Assembly: GCA_030038195.1 (NCBI GenBank)
Contig: JASHPJ010000138.1
Location: 1-52,525 of the forward strand
DNA from: Acidobacteriaceae bacterium
GTDB lineage: Bacteria > Acidobacteriota > Terriglobia > Terriglobales > Acidobacteriaceae
Length of the DNA stretch: 52,525 nucleotides
Reading direction: 5' to 3'
Under the pieces are notes generated by a model. That model was not told the DNA's origin. It saw nothing but the letters and a program-made list of their open reading frames with translations, and did no database searches. The position numbers and the translations under genes are program-made. Below are positions 24,328 to 35,558 of this stretch, piece by piece. The number at the start of each line of letters is the position of its first letter. Position 1 is the first letter of the stretch.

Positions 24328-24738
24328 TCAGTCGCGAAGCAGGCGGAGTCCTTCCCACACCGTGGCCAGAAGTGCCAGGGCCAGGCCGCAGAGCAACGCG
24401 ATGACCGAACCTCTGAAACACTTTAGGCTACCATAAATAACCGCTGCGAAAACAACCAGGCGCAGGAAGAAGAAGACGACGGCAACGAGTGCGCCGCGGG
24501 GTGTCTGCTGGTGGTCGAGCCGGGCGTTGATGAAGCGAACAAGCCGCCGCCACTCGAACGCGCTGGCGGCTGAGATGGCGGTGCCGGCAGCCAGCATGGC
24601 CGCATCGCGCCAGCTCGCTGCCTTCCACAGAATCAGGGACGATAAGGTACCAAGGATCAATATGTTACGAAGCGCCCTCTTGAGCATCGCATCGAGGGCT
24701 GCATTGGAGAGCTCTTGAGGCCGTGCTTGATCGGTCAT
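24328..24738 (-). CDS. atpI: ATP synthase subunit I (AtpI-like)
   Basis: 136 residues with four hydrophobic segments. Charged residues in EWRRLVRFINARLDH and FFFLRLVVFAAVIYGSLKCF fit ATP synthase I proteins, which assist c-ring assembly and possibly Mg uptake. The start ATG overlaps the atpZ stop by four bases. Low sequence conservation is normal for this family; the position in the F0 operon makes the call firm. Confidence 0.85.
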   Translation of the reverse strand: MTDQARPQELSNAALDAMLKRALRNILILGTLSSLILWKAASWRDAAMLAAGTAISAASAFEWRRLVRFINARLDHQQTPRGALVAVVFFFLRLVVFAAVIYGSLKCFRGSVIALLCGLALALLATVWEGLRLLRD

Positions 24739-25034
24739 GCGTGATTCCCTTTTTGGTCATGACTGCCCTCATCTTCCACTTTCGACGTCATCCGCATGGC
24801 GAGGCGAATCGCGCTTACCAGGCCGGAGATGATACCGAGCACAATACCGGCCATGGACAGCCACGACTGGTGCAGGCGGCTGTCGAGCCACGCCCCCGCA
24901 AGCCAGCCGATGAAGGCTGCGCACGGCAAGACCAGCGCCACCTGGATCAGCTTTTCCGCCTGCACGATCGAGTCCACCAGGCTCGACGCCTTGCCGCGCG
25001 GCTGCTGGTCCGGGATGGGGCGATGGAAGGGCAT
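24735..25034 (-). CDS. atpZ: AtpZ/AtpI-type F0F1 accessory membrane protein
   Basis: 99 residues with two membrane helices (IQVALVLPCAAFIGWLAGAW and MAGIVLGIISGLVSAIRLAM) and charged ends. Size and GAWLDSRL-type loop fit the AtpZ/AtpI accessory family encoded at the head of many atp operons. It is first in the F0 operon. The minus strand shows TATAAC about 13 bases before the ATG, so transcription may begin very close to the start codon. Confidence 0.82.
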   Translation of the reverse strand: MPFHRPIPDQQPRGKASSLVDSIVQAEKLIQVALVLPCAAFIGWLAGAWLDSRLHQSWLSMAGIVLGIISGLVSAIRLAMRMTSKVEDEGSHDQKGNHA

Positions 25035-25094
25035 TCAATCGTGGTTATACACGATGAGCGCGGCCATGCGAAGGCGGCGCAGCGAAAGCGGAGC

Positions 25095-25125
25095 GGCACG
25101 GCTGAAGTCATGCCCTTTCAAAACC
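25095..25125. repeat. Partial GGCACGGCT-family repeat
   Basis: GGCACGGCTGAAGTCATGCC followed by CTTTCAAAACC, matching 20536-20572 but with a decayed right arm. It lies between atpZ and lysS. Confidence 0.5.
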
Positions 25126-25253
25126 GATTGTCTCCGCTGGTTCATTTTTTCCATGCGATTGCCCTGCCAGACGGTCCTTGCCGCCACGGACAGACGCCAT
25201 GCAGCCGCTATACTGGCGATTGAGCCTTCCTACGCTCGGGACGAGGAAAACGT

Positions 25254-26852
<1,599 letters not shown>

Positions 26853-26924
26853 CTCCGCCAACACCGCTCATCCGCCGCGGCGGACTATCCCCGCTTTCGC
26901 GCTAACCAGGAGATCACACTCACC

Positions 26925-27722
26925 TTGAATATCATCTTCGTCGGCGACATCTTTGGCAGCGCGGGGCGCAAGATCGTGCGCGAGCACATCGGGCACGTGC
27001 GCGAGGCTCATGCCGTCGACCTTACCATCATCAACGCCGAGAACGCGGCCGGCGGATTCGGGCTGACGCCGCAGCTTGCCGAAGAGACCTTCGACCTGGG
27101 CGCGGATGTGCTCACCACCGGCAACCACGTGTGGGACAAGCGCGAGCTCATCGACTACCTGAACTCGGCCACACCTGAGAGCCAGGACCGGCCGCGCCGC
27201 GTGTTGCGGCCGGCCAACCTGCAAGCCGGTTTGCCCGGTTACGGCATCTTTGAAGGGACGACGAACAGCGGCATCGATTACGCGGTCATCGATCTCATGG
27301 GCCGGGTGTTCATGAACGGGACCAACGACCCGTTTCACGCGATCAATGAACTGCTCAAGGGGATCAAGGCCAAGGTGATCGTGGTGGACTTTCACGCCGA
27401 GGCGACGAGCGAGAAGGTGGCCATGGGCTGGCACCTGGACGGCCGCGTGACCGCCGTGCTGGGCACGCACACGCACGTTCCCACGGCCGACGAGCGCGTG
27501 CTGCCGGGCGGCACGGCCTACCAGACCGACGTGGGCATGAGCGGTCCCTATGACAGCGTAATCGGCGTGGAAAAAGACCTGGTGCTGCACCGCTTTCTTA
27601 CCGGCATGCCGGGGAAATTCGAGGCGGCCAAGAGGAATCCCAGGATGTGCGCGGCGCTGATCGCGTGCGATCCGCAGACCGGCCGCGCGCTCAGCATCGA
27701 GCGCATCATGCTGGGCGAATAA
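26925..27722 (+). CDS. YmdB-family metallophosphodiesterase
   Basis: 265 residues of the TIGR00282/YmdB family. Metal ligands are visible: Asp8 in MNIIFVGDIFGSAGRK, Glu and Asn in INAENAAGG, GNHVWDK, VVDFHAEATSEK and GTHTHVPTADE. Family members hydrolyse 2',3'-cyclic or 3',5'-cyclic nucleotides, and in Bacillus YmdB affects biofilm and RNA turnover. The start is TTG at 26925: no ATG leaves Asp8 inside the protein. AGGAG lies 12 bases before it, a long spacing. 72 bases downstream of lysS, probably the same transcript. Confidence 0.9.
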   Translation: MNIIFVGDIFGSAGRKIVREHIGHVREAHAVDLTIINAENAAGGFGLTPQLAEETFDLGADVLTTGNHVWDKRELIDYLNSATPESQDRPRRVLRPANLQAGLPGYGIFEGTTNSGIDYAVIDLMGRVFMNGTNDPFHAINELLKGIKAKVIVVDFHAEATSEKVAMGWHLDGRVTAVLGTHTHVPTADERVLPGGTAYQTDVGMSGPYDSVIGVEKDLVLHRFLTGMPGKFEAAKRNPRMCAALIACDPQTGRALSIERIMLGE

Positions 27723-27743
27723 ATCTGCAGCTGGAACACGAGT

Positions 27744-28613
27744 CTATTGGTAGGCCGGGACAGGCTTGGCCGCCTGGTCCGCGGTTGAGGGTGCGACCGC
27801 CTGTTCCGGCAGGATTCCCGCGAACTGGTGCTCGGCCTTCAACAATTTTCCCTTGCCGTTGAAGATGAGACTCCAGGCCATAGGCCGCGGCCGGGCCGAC
27901 ATGTCGGTAAACCGGATCACTGCGCCGCCCTTGGGCAGAATCTGCAGAATCGGCGAAGAGGCCTGAGGATACTTTTGCGGCCCGGTCATCGTATTCAACT
28001 GTGCAGCGGCGGGATTGGCGCCGGCCAGTGCCGCGTAGCAGAGTCCCGTGCCCAGCCAACCGGGAACAGCGTCCGGCTTGTCCTCGGCGCGAATGTGATT
28101 GAAGGCCGCGATAGTGAGCGCATTGATGGGCGCGGGCGAAAACAGCGAGTAGCTGCGTCTCTGGATGGGAATAATGCGGATGTGGCCTGCGCCGTTGCGC
28201 GGAATCGAGGCCGAGAAGAGGCTTACATCGCCTGCGCCGTTGTTGCGCGTGAAGCGCAGGAAGAGGTGGTTGGGCAGCGCCGGGCAGACGAGCTGCTCGT
28301 AGCTCCACCTGCCCTGGTTGAAGGCAATGTCGGCGTACCCGGCGCGCTCGGCGATGGAGGACTCGGCGTCGGCCTCGAGCAGGCGGTCCGGCTCGCTCAT
28401 CCGGTCAGCAGAACGCAGTTGAATGGAGTGCGCCATCTCAAGCGGTCCGGCACCGGGTGGAAAGGGCGTGGGCACAGCCTGTTGCGGCACCGGCCTGGCG
28501 TTGGGCGGGGCGGCGGCGCTGGAGTCCTCCTGCGCATGCACGGCCGTACAGGCGGCGCAACACGCCAGCACCAGCAGGGCGGCAAAAAGTCCTGAACGCA
28601 CCATCCTTCCCAT
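27744..28613 (-). CDS. Exported protein of unknown function
   Basis: 289 residues with a hydrophobic N-terminus (GLFAALLVLACCAACTAVHA) that works as a signal peptide and may offer a lipobox Cys. A Pro/Ala-rich linker is followed by a globular part with YADIAFNQGRWSYEQLVCPA, LFLRFTRNNGAGDVSLFSAS and AGHIRIIPIQRRSYSLFSPA. I do not recognise the family. The C-terminal segment (MAWSLIFNGKGKLLKAEHQF) is the best conserved-looking part. It is the next gene downstream of the exported 537-residue gene, but a terminator lies between them. Envelope or periplasmic location is inferred. Confidence 0.65.
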   Translation of the reverse strand: MGRMVRSGLFAALLVLACCAACTAVHAQEDSSAAAPPNARPVPQQAVPTPFPPGAGPLEMAHSIQLRSADRMSEPDRLLEADAESSIAERAGYADIAFNQGRWSYEQLVCPALPNHLFLRFTRNNGAGDVSLFSASIPRNGAGHIRIIPIQRRSYSLFSPAPINALTIAAFNHIRAEDKPDAVPGWLGTGLCYAALAGANPAAAQLNTMTGPQKYPQASSPILQILPKGGAVIRFTDMSARPRPMAWSLIFNGKGKLLKAEHQFAGILPEQAVAPSTADQAAKPVPAYQ

Positions 28614-28665
28614 AGCCTATCACCCAGTTGCGCAAGACCCGCTTTTTGCGGCGGGCACTGCGGCG

Positions 28666-28701
28666 CAAAGAAAAAGGCAGCCCGCAAGAGCGGACTGCCT
28701 T
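28666..28701 (-). terminator. Intrinsic terminator
   Basis: AAGGCAGCCCGC-AAGA-GCGGACTGCCTT (28674-28701). On the minus strand a 12-bp stem (one wobble) is followed by TTTCTTTG. It ends the 28719-30332 gene. Confidence 0.8.
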
Positions 28702-28718
28702 CGGCTATCCCTTTCTGC

Positions 28719-30332
28719 TTAGTGCGCGGTGCGGTGAGCCGGCGACGGCTTGCGATGCACCGGTGCAGCCTTCTGCTCCTGCTGCAGGAAGCCGCCGCTC
28801 AGCACGATCTGAGCCGTTGCCTCCTTGCCGGCCGAAGCGGGAATCGCGGTGTAGGAGTCGTAGGTGCCGTCCAATTCCAGCGCAGGCTGCAGCTTGAGCT
28901 CCTGGTCGGGCTCCGGGGCATCTTTGCACGATGCCGGATCCTTCAGGTTCACGATGAAATCGGCCGTCTTATTGTCCTTGGCGTCCTGGGTTACGGCGAC
29001 GTTGACGGTGGTAATGGCCGGATCGATCACGATCTTGCGGATGTGCGCGGGCACCTCAGTCAGCGCGTCGCCCATGGCGTCGGTGTCGGCCTTCACGCCG
29101 TTAGCCAGAATGTAGGCCTGCGCGTCTTTCACATGCAGCTCTGTGGGCGGCGGCGGAACCTTGTCGCAGTCGGCCGGGGTGGTCAGCTTGACAACGTAGT
29201 CCTTCGGCTTCACTTCCCTGGTCGTGGTCACGGAGATCTTCAGCGCCGTCGCCTGGTCGCTGATCACGATGCCCGGAACCGGCGTCAACTGCCCCTTCAG
29301 CACGGCCCACAGCTTAGCCTGCGCATCGGTGGAGCCATTGGCCAGCACGAACTCCTTGTCTTCGAGATTCAGCTTGGTGAGATCGGGGGTAGTGGCGATG
29401 ACGTTGTCCACGATTTCCTTCGGCGTGGGAGCAGGCTTGATGGTAAAGCTCGCCGGCGGAAAGAGCGACGCGGCGGCCTGGGTCTTGATCGCGTCAATCT
29501 GCGACTTGATGGCGTCGGGGCCGTCGAGCGTGCCGTGATAGCGCTTGTACCAATAATCGAGCTTGTCTTCAATCTGGCTCCTATAAGTTGGCGGCGCAAA
29601 GTTCCAGGCGCGGGCATAGAACCAGACGGCCTTCACCAAATCCTTCTTGTCGCTGGGCTTGGTGAGCGCCTCAGCCAGGTTCAGCGTGTCGCCCAGGGCC
29701 GCGCCCGACTTGGTGGCTTCCGCGGGATAAAGCATCAGCTCCTTGGTGTATTCGTCCACCGCGGCGGCGTAGTCTTTCTTGGCAAGCACATCATCCAGCG
29801 CGACGGCCGAATCGAAGGTGGGATACGTGGCCCCGGTCATCTTCGACCAGTCCGCATCGGCCATGCCTTCCGGCTTGGAAGCGGTCAGGCCCTTCTGGGC
29901 CAGCGCGGCGGCGTTGTCGCAGGGCTGCTCATCGGTCAGGTTGCCCGTCTTCGGATCCACCGCTTTTTTGCAGGCCGACACATCGAGGAAGACTGACAGG
30001 AAGATAGCCTTCATATTGTTCGGATCCACCTGCAGCAGACGGTTGCAGGCACTGAGCGCCTTGTCGGGCTGATTGGTCTGCTGATACACGTCGATCAACT
30101 GATCGAGAACAGTCTTCTTGACCACGCTTTGAGGATACGTTTGCAGGAACTGTTCCAGAGCTTGAGCCTTGGCGTTCGGATCGGTCTGTGTGCTGGCTTG
30201 CTGGTAGGCATTGAACTCGGCCGGATTCTGGATCGTAATCTGGTCCGAGCTTCCCTGGGCCCGCAGAGCCGGGACGGAAACAAGACTCATGCCTGCCAAT
30301 GCCATCGCAGATGCAAAGACTAACTTCTTCAT
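28719..30332 (-). CDS. Exported TPR-like protein of unknown function
   Basis: 537 residues with a signal peptide (MKKLVFASAMALAGMSLVSV, cleavage near LRAQG). The N-terminal half has helical TPR-like repeats (AKAQALEQFLQTYPQSVVKK, DQLIDVYQQTNQPDKALSAC, NRLLQVDPNNMKAIFLSVFL). The C-terminal half has two similar beta units, each with Lys/Asp-rich strands and a Pro-rich end (KISVTTTREVKPKDYVVKLT and NVAVTQDAKDNKTADFIVNL), consistent with internal duplication, and it ends in a His/Pro/Ala tail. AGGAG lies six bases before the ATG. Transcribed from the strong promoter at 30487-30515 with a 148-base leader. Probably periplasmic; role unknown. Confidence 0.75.
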   Translation of the reverse strand: MKKLVFASAMALAGMSLVSVPALRAQGSSDQITIQNPAEFNAYQQASTQTDPNAKAQALEQFLQTYPQSVVKKTVLDQLIDVYQQTNQPDKALSACNRLLQVDPNNMKAIFLSVFLDVSACKKAVDPKTGNLTDEQPCDNAAALAQKGLTASKPEGMADADWSKMTGATYPTFDSAVALDDVLAKKDYAAAVDEYTKELMLYPAEATKSGAALGDTLNLAEALTKPSDKKDLVKAVWFYARAWNFAPPTYRSQIEDKLDYWYKRYHGTLDGPDAIKSQIDAIKTQAAASLFPPASFTIKPAPTPKEIVDNVIATTPDLTKLNLEDKEFVLANGSTDAQAKLWAVLKGQLTPVPGIVISDQATALKISVTTTREVKPKDYVVKLTTPADCDKVPPPPTELHVKDAQAYILANGVKADTDAMGDALTEVPAHIRKIVIDPAITTVNVAVTQDAKDNKTADFIVNLKDPASCKDAPEPDQELKLQPALELDGTYDSYTAIPASAGKEATAQIVLSGGFLQQEQKAAPVHRKPSPAHRTAH

Positions 30333-30486
30333 TCAGTGCTCCTGGGAATTGCCGAAATGGAGATCGATAATACAAACTTTTTTGGATTGAACCGCTGGCT
30401 CAAAACTACAACCGCTCTGCATGGGCGGATTCAGGGTCGCGGCGACGGTTAATACCATACCACGGCCTTCATGCTTTGTTGGAAGG

Positions 30487-30515
30487 ATTATAGAAAGCCA
30501 ATCTCCCCCTGACAA
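30487..30515 (-). promoter_or_regulatory. Strong sigma70-type promoter
   Basis: Minus strand TTGTCA (30515-30510), 17-base spacer, TATAAT (30492-30487). It is the best consensus match in the window and drives the exported TPR-like gene after a leader of about 148 bases. The rest of the 302-base gap holds no gene I can support, apart from a 41-codon frame in the leader that ends exactly at the gene's ATG. Confidence 0.75.
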
Positions 30516-30634
30516 GCAAGGTAACACGGGAAAACCGATGTGTCAGCGGTAAAGCGCGGGGCGCCGGGCAGCGGAAAATACGCTCCGTCCCGCGCATCGC
30601 GCCGCAACAGCAGGACACAAGCGCAGCGCCTGCG

Positions 30635-31759
30635 TTATTGCAACAGACGCACCAGCTCCGCCTGCTCGGCCAGAAAGGCGTCGTGACCGTGGTCGCTGTT
30701 CATCTCGCGGTAATCCACGTTCGCGCCGGCAGCGCGAATCTCCTCGGCAAAACGGCGCACCGCATCGGCGGGAAACAGCCAGTCCGAGCTGATGCCCACA
30801 AAACTCACCCGCGCCCGGATGCGGCTGTAAGCCTCGTCTGGCGATGCGTAGTTGCGCACCGGGTCCCACGTGTCCATAGCACGCAGGATGGCCAGATAGG
30901 CGTTGGCGTCAAAGCGGTCAATGAAGCGCTGGCCCTGGTGATCGAGATAGCCGGCGATGTCGAAGCGCCCGCCGATGAGGCCGCTGCCGTGGTTGCCGGT
31001 TTGCCACGGGTCTTCGCCGTTGCGATTGGGCCTGCGTCCGAACCGCTCCTCGAAGAGCGGCGGCGACTTGTAGCTGACCATGGCAATCTGCCGGGCGAGG
31101 GCGAGACCGTTGCGCGGCGGCTTCTGCGGCAGGTAGCGGCCGCCCTCCCACTCCGGATCGTGCTGGATGGCCTGGCGCTGCAGATGGTTGAGCGCCAGAC
31201 CCATGGCGCCCAGCGGCGCTACGCCGATGACCAGCGTGCGCTGCACGCGCTCCGGGTGCTGGATGGTCCACTCGATGGCCTGCATGCCGCCAATGGAGCC
31301 GCCCAGAACCAGCCGCAGCCTGCGGATGCCCAGCGAGTCCAGCAGCCGCGCCTGCGCGCGCACATTGTCGCGGATGGAAACGAGAGGAAAATCCGGACCG
31401 TAGCTCTGGCCCGTCTGCGGATTCATGGAAGCCGGCCCGGTGGAACCGTAACAGGAGCCCAGCATGTTGATGCAGATGACGAAGTCATGCTCCAGCGAGA
31501 GAACTGCGCCGGGAGCAAAAATCTCAGGCCACCACGAGCCCACCAGCGCGGAGCCCGAAAGAGCGTGGCAAACCAGGACGGCGTTGTCCCGCGCTGCATT
31601 CAGCCGGCCGTAGACGGCGTAATGCAGCGTAGGACAGTCCAGAGAAGCGCCGCACTCCAGCAGCAACGGCTCGCCCAGCACAAAGTCGCCTTCGTAGGTG
31701 GGTGAAACAATTTTGGACGCGGGCGGCGATGCGCCGCTGCGGTTGTGGGTATCGGTCAT
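30635..31759 (-). CDS. metX: Homoserine O-acetyltransferase (MetX-type)
   Basis: 374 residues, alpha/beta hydrolase fold. The catalytic triad is visible: nucleophile Ser in LVLGGSIGGMQAIEW, Asp in SSDWLFPADAV and His in MNSDHGHDAFL. It transfers an acyl group to homoserine, the first dedicated step of methionine synthesis, and its product feeds MetY. The open frame extends to 31843, but ATG 31759 (MTDTHNRSG) begins ten bases after the metY stop with AGAAGAG just ahead. MetX-fold enzymes can be acetyl- or succinyl-specific; sequence reading alone does not settle this. Confidence 0.92.
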   Translation of the reverse strand: MTDTHNRSGASPPASKIVSPTYEGDFVLGEPLLLECGASLDCPTLHYAVYGRLNAARDNAVLVCHALSGSALVGSWWPEIFAPGAVLSLEHDFVICINMLGSCYGSTGPASMNPQTGQSYGPDFPLVSIRDNVRAQARLLDSLGIRRLRLVLGGSIGGMQAIEWTIQHPERVQRTLVIGVAPLGAMGLALNHLQRQAIQHDPEWEGGRYLPQKPPRNGLALARQIAMVSYKSPPLFEERFGRRPNRNGEDPWQTGNHGSGLIGGRFDIAGYLDHQGQRFIDRFDANAYLAILRAMDTWDPVRNYASPDEAYSRIRARVSFVGISSDWLFPADAVRRFAEEIRAAGANVDYREMNSDHGHDAFLAEQAELVRLLQ

Positions 31760-31769
31760 TGCTCTTCTT

Positions 31770-33107
<1,338 letters not shown>

Positions 33108-33166
33108 TCAACGTTCGAGAGGTTGGCTGGTGCGACGGCGGGGAGTCGCAGTCCGCTTCGGGAATC

Positions 33167-33202
33167 AAAAAACGGCCCGCGTCCTGCTGGAGGACCGGGC
33201 CG
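33167..33202 (-). terminator. Attenuator terminator ahead of metY
   Basis: Minus strand: CGGCCCG+GTCCT (5' arm), loop CCAGC, AGGAC+G+CGGGCCG (3' arm with one bulged G), then six T. Twelve base pairs plus the T-run make a strong intrinsic terminator placed inside the 5' leader, about 70 bases before the metY start. Confidence 0.85.
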
Positions 33203-33225
33203 CTGGACTTCAGGAACAGTTGCGC

Positions 33226-33318
33226 CTAGCGCTGCTGCCGCTCAAGAGCCACACGGACGGGTCCGCATGGCATACACATGGCCATGACCGCAATTCCGCA
33301 TTCCCTTGAGAGTGGCAT
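33226..33318 (-). CDS. Met/Cys-rich leader peptide for metY-metX
   Basis: 30-codon frame beginning MPLSRECGIAVMAMCMPCG and ending in a charged tail (LERQQR), stop TAG at 33226-33228. It holds four Met (1, 12, 14, 16) and three Cys (7, 15, 18), five of them in seven codons (12-18). The -10 box ends eight bases before the ATG, so the mRNA would start on or next to the ATG: a leaderless frame with no ribosome site, as known for some cysteine-rich leader peptides in mycobacteria. It lies directly upstream of the intrinsic terminator before metY. Expected role: the ribosome pauses at Met or Cys codons when charged tRNA is scarce and alters leader RNA folding. That mechanism is inference. Confidence 0.7.
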   Translation of the reverse strand: MPLSRECGIAVMAMCMPCGPVRVALERQQR

Positions 33319-33325
33319 AGAGGCC

Positions 33326-33355
33326 AGTATCGACGGCGTGGGCAAGGCGTGTCAA
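33326..33355 (-). promoter_or_regulatory. Promoter of the metY-metX operon
   Basis: Minus strand TTGACA (33355-33350), 18-base spacer, GATACT (33331-33326). The predicted start is at about 33318-33319, the first base of the leader peptide ATG or one base before it. Confidence 0.7.
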
Positions 33356-33380
33356 ATACTAATCTGATTTATCTCGTCAT

Positions 33381-33980
33381 TTACTCTTCCGGTTTCCACA
33401 CATACGCGCCGGGTTGCGGCAGGCCGATGTGCGCCAGTACGCGACAGACGAACTGACGCGCCATCTCGGTTGAATCGACAGGATGGTTGTAGAAGGCCGG
33501 AATTACGGGAAAGATCATTGCGCCGGCTTCAGCGGCGAGCGTCATGTTGCGCAGATGGATGCGGTTGAAGGGCGTCTCGCGCACGCAGAGAATGAGCGGA
33601 CGGCGTTCCTTGAGCGTGACGTCGGCGGCGCGGGCGATGAGCGAGTTGGCGAGGCCGTTGGCGACGGCCGCCAGCGTGCCCATGGAGCACGGCAGGACGA
33701 TCATGCCGTTCGATGGATGGCTGCCGCTGGCAATCGGCGCGCCGATATCGGCATCGGCGTGCTGGATGATTTTCTTCGACGCTGCGCCGAGCAGTTTTTC
33801 GACCAGATCGTTGCGCCCGCTCAGGCCGAACTCTTCGGCCAGCACGCGCAGCGAGTTTTCCGAGGCGGCAAAATGCACACGGGCGACACGGTGATCGGCT
33901 TCGAGTGCGCGCAGCATTTCCTGCGCGAGGATTGCGCCGGAAGCGCCGGTGATGGCCACGGTGAGGTTTGCCGATTCCAC
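33381..33980 (-). CDS. ubiX: Flavin prenyltransferase UbiX
   Basis: 199 residues starting LTVAITGASGAILAQEMLRA, the FMN-binding GASGA loop, with further conserved APIASGSHPSNGMIVLPCSM and ADVTLKERRPLILCVRETPF blocks. UbiX attaches a dimethylallyl unit to FMN to make prenyl-FMN, the cofactor of UbiD decarboxylases. No ubiD is in this window. It lies just upstream of the metY promoter on the same strand and downstream of purB, with a hairpin repeat between. Confidence 0.93.
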   Translation of the reverse strand: MESANLTVAITGASGAILAQEMLRALEADHRVARVHFAASENSLRVLAEEFGLSGRNDLVEKLLGAASKKIIQHADADIGAPIASGSHPSNGMIVLPCSMGTLAAVANGLANSLIARAADVTLKERRPLILCVRETPFNRIHLRNMTLAAEAGAMIFPVIPAFYNHPVDSTEMARQFVCRVLAHIGLPQPGAYVWKPEE

Positions 33981-34012
33981 TTTAGCCGCTTCCTTATCTG
34001 ATCAAGATGACG

Positions 34013-34060
34013 TTGTGCTCTCCCACCCTTCGCCAAGAACGCGAAGGATGGGGCACGGAA
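34013..34060. repeat. Hairpin repeat, GTGCTTTCCCACCC family
   Basis: TTGTGCTCTCCCACCCTTCG ... CGAAGGATGGGGCACGG around a short CCAAGAACG centre. It lies between purB and ubiX. Confidence 0.68.
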
Positions 34061-34066
34061 AATTTT

Positions 34067-35377
34067 TCATTCGCCCAGCACGCGCTTGAAGATCGCGTCC
34101 ACGTTGCCAAGCTGGCGCGTGTAGTCGAAGGTGCGGGCCAGCTTTTCTTCGCTGAGCAGCGCGGTGATGGCCGGGTCGTGCGAGACTTCTTCGTGGAAGT
34201 TCAGGTCTTCTTTCCACGCGCGCATGGCGTGGGACTGCACGAGACGATACGCGTCTTCGCGCAGCATGCCGGCTTCGGCGAGGTCGAGCAGAAGCTGGCC
34301 GGAGAAGATCAGGCCACCGGTGCTTTCAAGGTTTTTCTTCATGCGCTCGGGATAGACGAGCAGGCGGTCGATCAGGTCGGCGGTCTTGGCCAGCAGATAA
34401 TCAACGAGGGTGGTCGAGTCGGGGAAGATGATGCGCTCGACCGAAGAATGCGAGATGTCGCGCTCATGCCACAGCGCGATGTTTTCAAGCGCGGCCTGCG
34501 CGTTGCCGCGCAGCACGCGGGCCAGGCCGCTGATTTGCTCGCTGGTGATGGGGTTCTTCTTGTGCGGCATGGCCGAGGAGCCCTTCTGCTTCTCGCTGAA
34601 GTACTCCTGTGCCTCGCGGACCTCGGTGCGCTGCAGATGGCGCACTTCAACGGCGATCTTGTCGAGCGTGCTGCCGATGATAGCCAGCGTGGCAATATAG
34701 GCCGCATGGCGGTCGCGCTGGATGACCTGCGTGGCCACCGGCGCGGGCTTCAATCCCAGCGCTGCGCAGATGCGCTCTTCGTGCTCCGGCTTGAGATGAC
34801 CGAAGGCGCCCACAGCGCCGGAGAGCTTGCCCACGCGCATGTCTTCGGCCGCGGCCTCGAAGCGCGCGGCGTTGCGCTTCATCTCCGCGTACCAGTTGAG
34901 CAGCTTCAATCCAAACGTGGTGGGCTCGGCGTGGATACCGTGGGTGCGGCCGATGGTGGGCGTGTGCTTGAACTCAAGTGCGCGGCGCTTGAGCACGGCA
35001 AGCAGCGCGCCGATGCCGGCGCGGATGAGCGCCGAGGCTTCTTTCACCTGCAGGGCCTGTGCAGTATCAACTACATCATTCGATGTAAGGCCGTAGTGCA
35101 GCCAGCGGGATTCGGCGTCGAGGCCCTGGTTCTTGAGGCTCTCGGCAACGGCCGTGGTGAAGGCGATGACGTCGTGCTTCACTTCGGCCTCGATCTCGGC
35201 CACGCGCCTGGCGGAGACGCTGATCTTGGTTGCGATGGCTTCTGCGGCCGCCTTGGGAATGACGCCGTCCTGGGCAAGCACGGTGCTTGCGGCCGACTCC
35301 ACCTGGAGCCAGCAGCGGTACTTATTCTCTTCAGTCCAGATGCGGCCCATGGCCGCGCGGGTGTAGCGTTCGATCAA
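34067..35377 (-). CDS. purB: Adenylosuccinate lyase
   Basis: 436 residues of the fumarase/aspartase fold with the superfamily signature [20 protein letters not shown] and the conserved [20 protein letters not shown] and [20 protein letters not shown] blocks. It acts twice in purine synthesis, releasing fumarate from SAICAR and from adenylosuccinate. The frame is open far upstream, but the TTG at 35375-35377 has AAGGAG seven bases ahead and gives the standard N-terminus [20 protein letters not shown]. Hairpin repeats flank it on both sides. Confidence 0.95.
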   Translation of the reverse strand: MIERYTRAAMGRIWTEENKYRCWLQVESAASTVLAQDGVIPKAAAEAIATKISVSARRVAEIEAEVKHDVIAFTTAVAESLKNQGLDAESRWLHYGLTSNDVVDTAQALQVKEASALIRAGIGALLAVLKRRALEFKHTPTIGRTHGIHAEPTTFGLKLLNWYAEMKRNAARFEAAAEDMRVGKLSGAVGAFGHLKPEHEERICAALGLKPAPVATQVIQRDRHAAYIATLAIIGSTLDKIAVEVRHLQRTEVREAQEYFSEKQKGSSAMPHKKNPITSEQISGLARVLRGNAQAALENIALWHERDISHSSVERIIFPDSTTLVDYLLAKTADLIDRLLVYPERMKKNLESTGGLIFSGQLLLDLAEAGMLREDAYRLVQSHAMRAWKEDLNFHEEVSHDPAITALLSEEKLARTFDYTRQLGNVDAIFKRVLGE

Positions 35378-35434
35378 GCGGAAACTCCTTAACCTGGCCA
35401 GCAACCGTGAAAAGTTTGTATGCGGAAGGTTGAT

Positions 35435-35498
35435 TTCTGCGCTTTCCCAGGTCTCATCCGCTGCAGTCCGCCACGGCGGAAGACCTGGGGCACCCAAA
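35435..35498. repeat. Hairpin repeat, GTGCTTTCCCACCC family (diverged)
   Basis: CTGCGCTTTCCCAGGTCTC ... GACCTGGGGCACCCA. The outer border matches the family, but the arms are CCCAGGTCT/AGACCTGGG, a compensated change that keeps the stem. Confidence 0.6.
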
Positions 35499-35558
35499 TC
35501 CATGCCAAAACCAGTTACCTGAAACAGGACAACCTCTGATTGTACGAGGGAGACGTGT

